From NCBI GenBank assembly GCA_964650845.1, contig CAZYXR010000004.1:11281-75280 (forward strand): 64,000 bases of DNA, in the 5' to 3' direction. Within the stretch, counting starts at the first letter, position 1, and each line of letters opens with the position of its first letter. Both the position numbers and the translations under genes were made by a program. The DNA comes from UBA7692 sp964650845. GTDB taxonomy: Bacteria > Bacteroidota > Bacteroidia > Chitinophagales > LD1. Positions 7,589 to 16,400 of the stretch are shown here, in pieces. The notes beneath the pieces were generated by a model that did not search any database, was not told the DNA's origin, and worked only from the letters and a program-made list of their open reading frames with translations.

Positions 7589-8029
7589 TTAGTTTTTTAT
7601 TCTGCACGAACATTCGTGATGTTCACTAATGTATTTTATTGATTCAATGCAAATTTCTCTGAGGATGTCAGTATTGATGTCTGCAAGTTTTTTAACATAA
7701 ATACAGGCTATACTCATTTTAAATTTCCCAAGGTCAGTCAGTAGCTTTTTGCTTTTCTCTGTGTCTGAGTAAACATAAAGTGTCAAGGCTGCTTTGCGTG
7801 GTGAAAATGCAAGAACTGGTGCATCTCCTTCGTGTCCACTTGCATATTTGTAATGATAGTCGCCAAAGCCGATAATACTTGGACCCCACATTTTAGGTTC
7901 GGAGTCTGACCATTTTTGTAACAAGTCAATCAGTTGATAAGTGTCGGCTTTCTTTTGTTCGTTGTCAACAAATGAATTTACAAAATCGGTTATGTCCTGG
8001 TCAGTATATGTCGTCTTTGTTTTTGCCAT
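7589..8029 (-). CDS. DUF1801 domain protein
   Basis: A 146-residue soluble protein of the DUF1801 (YdhG-like) family, whose biochemical role is not established. The family signature is PKMWGPSIIGFGDYHYKYASG, followed by APVLAFSPRKAALTLYV and a C-terminal half with KFKMSIACIYVKKLADIN. It stands alone, on the minus strand, with about 110 bp before the secreted hydrolase and 250 bp of non-coding DNA after it. Both flanks contain related short sequences (GACAACAACGGACAGAAA on one side, GACAGCACAATCACGGACAA on the other, minus strand). That is the look of a small gene that moves as a cassette. The coding sequence itself is not unusual. Confidence 0.85.
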   Translation of the reverse strand: MAKTKTTYTDQDITDFVNSFVDNEQKKADTYQLIDLLQKWSDSEPKMWGPSIIGFGDYHYKYASGHEGDAPVLAFSPRKAALTLYVYSDTEKSKKLLTDLGKFKMSIACIYVKKLADINTDILREICIESIKYISEHHECSCRIKN

Positions 8030-8138
8030 TTTAATACAAGTTTAAATACTTTGTTCTAATGTCATTTGCAAATCGGTATCAGTTTTGTTAGATGATTGTT
8101 TGTCCGTGATTGTGCTGTCGTCTAACATTTCGGCCAAC

Positions 8139-9446
8139 TCAATGATAAGCCTCGTCTTTACCGCTGGATAAGTACTTTTTCTCTTCTTTCTTTTTTATGA
8201 TGTTTACAAAAGTTTGTAAAACGGCAGGCACATCTTTCAATTTTGGATTTTCGCCTTTCTCTTTAAACCTATCGAAAAAAAACTTGGTGGCAAGCACCGC
8301 AAAAGCAGCGCAGGTGTTGTGGTCTAAGGCATCGCTGTGGTTTTTTAGCACCACATTTTTGGCTCCCAGGGCTTTCATCCTGTTGTATGCCACTTCCGAG
8401 TTTTTGTAGTTTACTTCGCGGTCGCCCTTGCAGTAACAAAGTTGCATGGGCGCTTCAGGCTTCCAGTCGGTAAGGTTGTTTTCTTGTAAGCGCAATTTGA
8501 ATGAAAAATTAGGGTTGTTTACATATTCATCCACTAAATCTTGTCGCACAATATGGCTTGGAATTTTCGGCATAATTTTATCCAAGTCATCATAAGTTTT
8601 CAGCCGCTCATCGCCAAAAAATCCGGGCAGTAAAGTATCGTAAGGCGCACGAAATACCGAGTAAACATTATCGGTTTCAATAATCTTATATGCTTCTTGA
8701 TAAGAGATAAGCAAATAGGGCAAGTAAAAAGGTTTGGGATATTCTTCAAACATGTATTTCGATTGTTCGCCCGTCATATCATACGCGCCCGACATGGGCG
8801 ATGAAGCCGTAACCTGAAAGTGTGGATCGTTTATTTCTTGCAAATACTTGTGCGCAGCCATCGAGGCATGGCCGCCTTGCGAGTAGCCCGTTAAAAACAG
8901 CTGCCCGTTGGTTTTAATATTCAATTGTGCTTTTAGTTCTTCTACGGCTTTCAGCATATACACAAATGCCATGCCCTCGCTCCAAGCGTGTTGATATAAA
9001 TGGCGACCATCGCCTTTGCCCATGCCATAGTAATCTGGATACAAAGCCAAATAGCCATCGGTGGCAAAACCAAGACAAATGCCTTGTTGTGCATCGTTGT
9101 CGCTAATGCTGCGCCCTTTGCGAATTTCGGTGCCATGCCCAAACATCATAGTGGGAATTTCTTTTTTGCTGCCTTTGGGCACGTAGAGTATTCCCGAGCA
9201 GTTTATCCATGTGGTGCTGTCAATCCACGGGGCTTTATAAATAATTTCGTAAATATCCACGCCATTGCGAACCGGCAAAGCCATTTTAGGAATATGGTTT
9301 TTTTTCCAAAGCGCGCTAATGCTTGCTTTAGTATGTGTTTTCACAAATGTGCTGCTTACTAAAAATTGTTTCGGAGGGTTTTTTTGCGCCAAAAGATTAC
9401 CGATGTGTAAAACAATAGCAAGCGCGAGCAATAAAAGTTTTTGCAT
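8139..9446 (-). CDS. Secreted alpha/beta hydrolase (lipase/esterase-like), copy 1
   Basis: A 435-residue exported serine hydrolase. Residues 1-20 (MQKLLLLALAIVLHIGNLLA) are a signal peptide ending before QKNPPK. The nucleophile elbow is GYSQGGH, preceded by an LYPDYYGMGKGDGRHLYQH block; a catalytic Asp is likely in LCYCKGDREVNY, and a His in DALDHNTC. The layout resembles the secretory lipase family (LIP-like): large polypeptide, cap region between nucleophile and Asp. There is no T9SS tag at the C-terminus, so export stops at the periplasm or outer membrane. A clear paralogue is encoded at 47650-48891 with the same GYSQGGHA, DWKPEAP and LCYCKGD blocks. Substrate unknown. Confidence 0.82.
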   Translation of the reverse strand: MQKLLLLALAIVLHIGNLLAQKNPPKQFLVSSTFVKTHTKASISALWKKNHIPKMALPVRNGVDIYEIIYKAPWIDSTTWINCSGILYVPKGSKKEIPTMMFGHGTEIRKGRSISDNDAQQGICLGFATDGYLALYPDYYGMGKGDGRHLYQHAWSEGMAFVYMLKAVEELKAQLNIKTNGQLFLTGYSQGGHASMAAHKYLQEINDPHFQVTASSPMSGAYDMTGEQSKYMFEEYPKPFYLPYLLISYQEAYKIIETDNVYSVFRAPYDTLLPGFFGDERLKTYDDLDKIMPKIPSHIVRQDLVDEYVNNPNFSFKLRLQENNLTDWKPEAPMQLCYCKGDREVNYKNSEVAYNRMKALGAKNVVLKNHSDALDHNTCAAFAVLATKFFFDRFKEKGENPKLKDVPAVLQTFVNIIKKKEEKKYLSSGKDEAYH

Positions 9447-9699
9447 GAATATTTTTGAAAGGCGTGAAGATATATTGTTTCAAACAGTTTTTTTTGAAGA
9501 AGGCGAAAGACGCATTTTGTGCTAAAAGTTAAGGTGGGAGCACCTTCTGCATTAACAAAAAAATCTGCCGCCCAACCATAAAACCATACAAATAACAACT
9601 GCATCTTTGTAACATTGCGCATAAAATAGATGCCTATCGCTACACTTTTACACTAAAAGGTAAAGAATACCGCTATTTTGGCGGCTTTTTAGAATTATT

Positions 9700-10302
9700 A
9701 TGATTACACACCTGAGCGGTAAAGTGGTATTCAAGAGTGCTGCGTATGTGGTACTTGAGAACGGAGGTATAGGGTTTAAGGTAAATATCAGTTTGAATAC
9801 TTACTCGGCTATTCAAAATGCTGATACTGCTTTTTTGCACACCACACTTATCGTAAAAAATGAAGGACAATCGCTAAGTGGCTACGACCTGTATGGTTTT
9901 GCCGAAGAGAGTGAGCGCGAACTTTTCGAAATGCTTATATCGGTTAGTGGCGTAGGTGCATCTACTGCCCGTGTAATGCTTTCGGGTCATCGCCCCGAAG
10001 ATATTCGCAATGCAATTTTGCTCGAAAACGAATCTTTGTTGCAAGGCATTAAAGGCATTGGCCCCAAAACAGCAAAGCGAATAATTCTTGAATTGAAAGA
10101 CAAAGCAGGCAAAGTAGGTGCCGGTGGAACAGGCGCGATGATTACCACACCACACAATACAGCGCGCGAAGAAGCGTTATATGCCCTCATTGCACTTGGC
10201 TATCAGCGTGCAGCAGCCGAAAAAGTGTTGATGAAATTAACTGCCACTCAAGCCGGATTGACAGTAGAACAATTGGTAAAAGAGGCTTTAAGAGCAATGT
10301 AA
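9700..10302 (+). CDS. ruvA: Holliday junction branch-migration protein RuvA
   Basis: RuvA binds four-way DNA junctions as a tetramer and loads the RuvB motor. The N-terminal OB-fold begins MITHLSGKVVFKS. Two helix-hairpin-helix motifs follow: LISVSGVGASTARVML, and LQGIKGIGPKTAKRIILELKD. A linker then leads to a C-terminal domain III (EEALYALIALGYQRAAAEKVL) that contacts RuvB. Length (200) is typical. It lies 127 bp upstream of sprA; the ruvA-sprA order is conserved in Bacteroidota. There is no ruvB or ruvC in the window. Confidence 0.96.
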   Translation: MITHLSGKVVFKSAAYVVLENGGIGFKVNISLNTYSAIQNADTAFLHTTLIVKNEGQSLSGYDLYGFAEESERELFEMLISVSGVGASTARVMLSGHRPEDIRNAILLENESLLQGIKGIGPKTAKRIILELKDKAGKVGAGGTGAMITTPHNTAREEALYALIALGYQRAAAEKVLMKLTATQAGLTVEQLVKEALRAM

Positions 10303-10311
10303 TTTTTTTGA

Positions 10312-10411
10312 AGATTAGATAATTTGAAAACGAATAGAATGAAATTTGAAAATGAAATGAATTTAGAAAGCCGCACCAGCTTTTCGACCTATAGATTCAA
10401 ATCTAAAATCT
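10312..10411. repeat. AT-rich inverted repeat pair between ruvA and sprA
   Basis: AGATTAGATAATTTGAA at 10312-10328 and TTCAAATCTAAAATCT at 10396-10411 are imperfect inverted copies flanking about 67 bp. The second includes the 11-mer AATCTAAAATC, which recurs at 44262-44272. It could fold as a long hairpin just before sprA. Confidence 0.5.
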
Positions 10412-10429
10412 AAAAATCGCCACCCGGTT

Positions 10430-13400
10430 TTGCTACATCAGTACAAATACAAAATTCTTGGCCTTGCAATTGCGGCAGCAGGTATTTCTGCTATTGCCAG
10501 CAGCTATGCCAGTAAATCATCTTATAGATATCGCCCATCGCTACCACCACTATTGACAGTAGAGCCGGCAGCCGATTCGACCAAAAAAAATAAGTATCCG
10601 GTAAAAGAGCGCACCGGAGATTTTGTAACCGGAAAACCCAAAGACCCTTTTTATCTTAAAGACCCGGCCAACGTAAAGCAAACAATAGAATACGACCCCG
10701 CAAGCGGCCAATACATTTTAACCGAAAAAATTGGCGACCAAGATTATCGGCCACCCACTTACCTTACTTACGATGAATACCTGAAATATACCGAAAAGCA
10801 AGAGCGCGAATCGTATTGGAAAAGCCGCAGCAACGCATTGGGCATAGTAGAAGACAAAGGATTGCTGCCGCCTATTCAGGTTAAAAACAAATTCTTCGAT
10901 AAAATATTTGGCGGAAGCAAAATTGAAATTCGCCCGCAGGGAAACTTAGAAATGCTGATTGGGGCAAACTACCAAACCGTTGCCAATCCAAACATCCCCA
11001 TCCGCAACAGGCGCACCGGAGGTTTTGATTTTGACTTAAACATCAACGTAAACGTAATTGGTAAAATTGGCGACAAAATACAGTTGGGTGTAAAGTACAA
11101 TACACAAAGCGGCTTTGATTTTGAAAACCAGTTAAAACTGGAATATGCCGGAGATGAAGACGACATCATCAAAAAAATTGAAGCCGGTAACGTAAGTATG
11201 ACATTGCCCACCCGGTTGATACAAGGTAGCCAAACCCTTTTCGGCTTTAAAACTACCTTGCAATTCGGTAGATTAACTTGGACAAGTTTAATTTCGCAAC
11301 AAAAATCTAAACGCGAAAGCGTGGTGATAGAAAGTGGTGCGCAACGCCAAAATTTTGAGGTAAAGAGCGACCAATACGAAGATAACCGCCACTACTTTTT
11401 AGGTCAATATTTTCGTAACCAATACGATTACGCACTCTCCGATTTGCCCGTAATAAAATCTAATGTAAACATCACAAGGATTGAAGTTTGGGTAACCAAC
11501 CGAATAGGCACTACACAAGGCATTCGCGATGTGGTGGCATTGGCAGATTTGGGCGAAATTCAACCCTACTCGCCTAATGTGCAATCTACTGCCGGTGGCG
11601 ATGGGCGCGCACGCAACGAAGCAAACAATTTGTATCAACGCTTGGTAGCCGACCCCAACACGCGTTTTGTAGATAAAGTGGTAGGGCAACTAACGGGGCC
11701 AAATTTTGGCTTGCAACAAGGGCAAGATTTCGATAAAACTTTTGCAAGAAAATTAGAGCCCAAAGACTTTACTTACAACCCTCAATTGGGGTACATTTCA
11801 TTGAATACTTTGATTCAGCCAAACGAGGTTTTGGCAGTTGCTTACCAATACGAATTCAATGGCGAGGTATTTCAAGTAGGGGAGTTTGCCAACCAAATTC
11901 CACCCGATAGCAGCACTACCAGCAAAGCATTGTATCTGAAAATGTTGAAAGGCTATTCTGTGCGCCCAACATTGCCTGTTTGGGATTTGATGATGAAAAA
12001 TATTTACTCGCTTGGAGCATATCAAGTAAGTAATGAAGATTTTAGGTTGGATATTTATTACAACGACCCCGGTGGTGGCGAAAAACGCTACATGCCACGC
12101 GGTAATCTTAAAGGCATTCCGCTTATAAAAGTATTGAACTTAGATAATGTAAATATGTTTGGCGACCCGCAGCCCGATGGTTTGTTCGACTTCCTACCGG
12201 GCACAACCATATTGGCACAAAATGGCAGGTTGATTTTTCCTGTAAAAGAACCCTTTGGCAGCAACCTTAAACAAAACTTTATTGATGCCGGCAATCCGGA
12301 TATTGCAGACCAGTTTACCTATCAGCAGCTTTACGACTCTACAAAATTTCGGGCGCAGCAGTTTCCCGAGTTTAACAGGTTTGTAATGCGCGGCCAATAC
12401 AAAGGCGTAAACAACAGCGAGATAAGAATAGGCTTTGGCAATGTGCCAAAAGGCTCGGTTATTGTAAGTGCGGGCGGGCAGCGCTTGGTTGAAGAAACAG
12501 ATTACACCGTTGAATACACCTCGGGTATTGTGCGAATTATCAATCCAAGCATTTTAAATTCAGGGCAAAAAATTCAAATTGATTTTGAAAACAACAACCA
12601 GTTTGGTGTGCAGCAACGCACCATGTTTGGCACAAGATTAGACTACCGCGTAAACCCGAAACTGAACATTGGAGCCACGGTGATGCACCTGCGCGAACGC
12701 CCGTTTTCATTTAAAGTAAACCTTGGCGAAGACCCAATTGCAAACACTATTATGGGTGCCGATGTTAGCTATCAATCGAATATGCCGTGGCTTACAAAAG
12801 CATTAGATAAATTGCCCATTTACTCTACAAAAGAAATGAGCACCATCAATGCTTATGGCGAAGTAGCTTACTTAAAACCCGGGCATCAAAAAGCAATTCA
12901 AAATGCCGATGGCGATGCCCAAGTTTATGTAGATGATTTTGAAGGAACCAGCATTTCTTATCCCTTAGCCAACCCGCCTTCAGCTTGGAAGCTGGCCTCC
13001 ACTCCACGCAATATGCCGAATGAGTTTGGACAAGAAAAATTCCCAGAAGCGCATTACATCAGCGATTCCACTTATGGCTTTAACCGCGCAAAATTGGCTT
13101 GGTATAGAATTGATAATTCATTCTTTAACACCCAAAATACTACTACAAAAACAGTACACAACTGCAAAGAATGTATATCGAACCACATGGTGCGTTTGAT
13201 TCCGCAACAGGAAATTTTTCCTAACCGCCCGGGGCAAACCATAGACCAAAACCTATACACTTTCGACCTATCATATTACCCGCGCCAGCGTGGTCCCTAT
13301 AATTTTGAATGGAGTGCAAGCCCTACTGTGCGCAATGGAAAAGTTATCTCTTACGGTATAAATGCAAATGGTTCATTAAAAGAGCCGCAAACACGCTGGG

Positions 13401-16400
13401 CAGGCGTAATGCGCGCTATTGACAATAACGATTTGGAAGCAAACAACGTTGAGTTTATCGAGTTTTGGATGATGGATCCATTTGTTTACAACAAGTCTAG
13501 CACAGGAGGCAAGTTGTATTTTCATCTGGGTAATATTTCAGAAGATATTTTGCGCGATTCGCGTATGCAGTTTGAAAACGGTTTGGCCTGCGATAAAACC
13601 CTGATGGATGAAACCCAATGGGGAACAGTACCGCGCCTTCCGCCATTGGTAAATGCTTTTGATAACGACCCCAATGTGCGCCAATGTCAAGACGTAGGTT
13701 TAGATGGCAGAAATGATGATGATGAAAGATTGGCTCACAGTGGCTTTTTGCAAAATGTAAGCGGAGTTGTAGATGCCGCTGCTTTACAAGTATTACAGTC
13801 GGACCCGGCAAGCGATAACTTCAAGTTTTTCTTAGATGGCAGTTACGATAACGAACAAAATATTTTGCCGCGCTACAAAGATTTCAACAATCCGCAAAAC
13901 AACTCTCCGGTGCAAACCAACTCAAGCCAAACATCGGCCGGAAGCAACTTGCCCGATGTAGAAGATTTGAATAGAGATAACTCGCTAAATGAAAACGAAG
14001 AATATTTTCAATATGAGTTAGACATCAACCCAAATGCATTGGAAGACGAATTGAACCCTTATGTTATTTCGCGATTAAAGTATCCGGCAAAAGTTATCAA
14101 TGGTGTGCAAGAACCCGAGTGGACATGGTATCAATTCCGTATCCCGATAAGTGCATACAAAACTCGCGTAGGTTCTATTCCCGATTTTAAGAGCATACAA
14201 TTTATGCGTATTGCGCTTACCGATTTTCAAGATAGCACCACTATGCGTTTTGGCTCTTTAGAGTTGGTGCGCAACCAATGGCGTACATATTTGCCCTCTT
14301 TGAGTTCGCCAATAGATAACATACCATCCGATGATGGTGGCGATACGCGCTTTTTGGTTTCGGCTGTGGGAGTAGAAGAAAACAGCGGTAAAGAACCGGT
14401 TAATTATGTAATGCCGCCAAACCTTCAGCGCGAACAAGGCATAGGTGCACAAACCAATCAATTTATACCATTAAATGAATCTTCGCTTTCTACCACAGTG
14501 CGTGGATTAAAAGATGGAGACGTGCGCGCTGTGTTTAAAAACATGACTATTGATTTGCGCAGGTATAAAAGATTGAAATTGTTCATTCACGCAAACAGTG
14601 TTCCCGATGCCGAAACGGGTCCCGTGCGCGATAAAGAGGTTACCGCATTTATTCGCTTAGGGTCCGACTTTAAAGACAATTACTATCAATACGAAATTCC
14701 ATTAAAAATTACGCCCGATGGAAAATACAACCCAGATAGCGACACCGACCGCGAAATAGTTTGGCCGGCCGAAAACGCCATGAATATGGACTTGAAGGCT
14801 TTTGTTGATTTAAAAATTGCGCGCAACCTTGTGCCCGGTTTGCCGCGCGATGTGCCTTACTCTACTACCAATGCCGATGGGCATATTTTAACCATAGTAG
14901 GAAACCCCGATATAGGTGCCATAAAAACTGCCATGCTGGGTATAAAAAATCCTGCACGCAGCGATAAAAGCAACCCTCTTGGCGATGGCGATGATGGACT
15001 TTCAAAATCGGTAGAAGTGTGGTTTAACGAAATGCGCGTAGCCCAATTTGACGAGTTTGGCGGTGCCGCAGCAATAGGCAGTGTGCAAATAAAATTGGCC
15101 GATTTAGGAAATGTGAATGTAAGTGCAGCCATGCACACGCGCGGCTTTGGACAAATAGAGCAAAAAATAGACCAGCGATTTAAAGACGATTTTTGGCAGT
15201 ATGATGTAAACTCTACATTGCAATTAGGCAGATTTATTCCTGCTAAAGCAGGTTTTCAATTGCCTTTTTATGGCGGCATTGCACAAACCTTCAGCACACC
15301 AGAGTTTGATCCATATCAATTGGATATTCCAACAAAAGAGTATCTAAAAGTAATTGGCGAAACTTTTGGGCAAGACTCGCTTAGAAGATACCGAAGTCAA
15401 ATTCAAACCATTACTACGCGCAAGGGTTGGAACTTTAGCAATGTGCGCATAGTGCCGGTTACCAAGCAGAAAAAGCCACGAATTTACGATCCCGGCAACT
15501 GGAATTTCACTTATGCCTTTACCGAGCAAAACACCACAGACCCTTACATAGAAAAAAATTCGCGAAAGAATTATATGGGGCAAATAGGATGGAATTTTGC
15601 ACCGCAGGCAAAAGAACTTTATCCTTTCAAGAAGCTCATAAAATCGAAGTCGAAATGGTTGGATATTATCCGCGACATCAACATCAATTTTATTCCATCG
15701 GCAATGGCAGTTACTAACGATTGGAACAGAGATTTTGGTGAAATAAAACTTCGTTCGCTGGGCGAAACAGACTTTGTAATTCCATCTACCTACTTCAAAA
15801 TGTTCCGTTGGAATCGTTCTTACACTTTGAACTATAATCCATTCAAATCGCTAAGCATTCAATATAGTGCTAACAACGCTTCGCGTATTGACGAGCCAGA
15901 CGGGCTGCTCGATACAAAAGAGAAGCGCGACACCATGTGGAGCAATTTTTGGAAAGGAGGGCGCAATACAAACTTTAGCCAAACACTTGCGGTTAGCTAC
16001 AATTTACCAATCAATAAAATTCCGGCACTCGATTTTATTAATGCCAACGTTGGCTACAATTCATCATACAATTGGACGGCACTACCACAGGTAAAAGACA
16101 TCAACGATAAGTGGGTGCTAAACCCAATGGGAAACACCATCAACAATACACAAAACAACAGAGGAAAGGTTGATTTAGATTTCAGAAAACTTTATAACAA
16201 ATCGCAGTTCTTAAAAGTGTATAACACACCAAACCCGAATTTGGGCGATGCAAAAGCAATAAAAACCAAGAAAGAAGCAGCTCTTAAAGCGCGAGAAAAA
16301 ATTAAAGAAGATATTACAAAACTAAAAGAGCGCAAGGCCAAATTGAAACTCGATATTAAAGAGGCAAAGGCAGATATGGCAATGGATACAGCGCGTAAAC

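Noticed and set aside
7439..7642. 67-codon plus-strand frame opposite the DUF1801 flank
   Set aside because: No signal or motif; it runs through the direct repeat and cassette-like sequence.
9531..9546. AAGGTG-GGAG-CACCTT hairpin upstream of the first hydrolase
   Set aside because: It is too short, without T-tract, and lies at the 5' side of the gene, so there is no reason to call a terminator.
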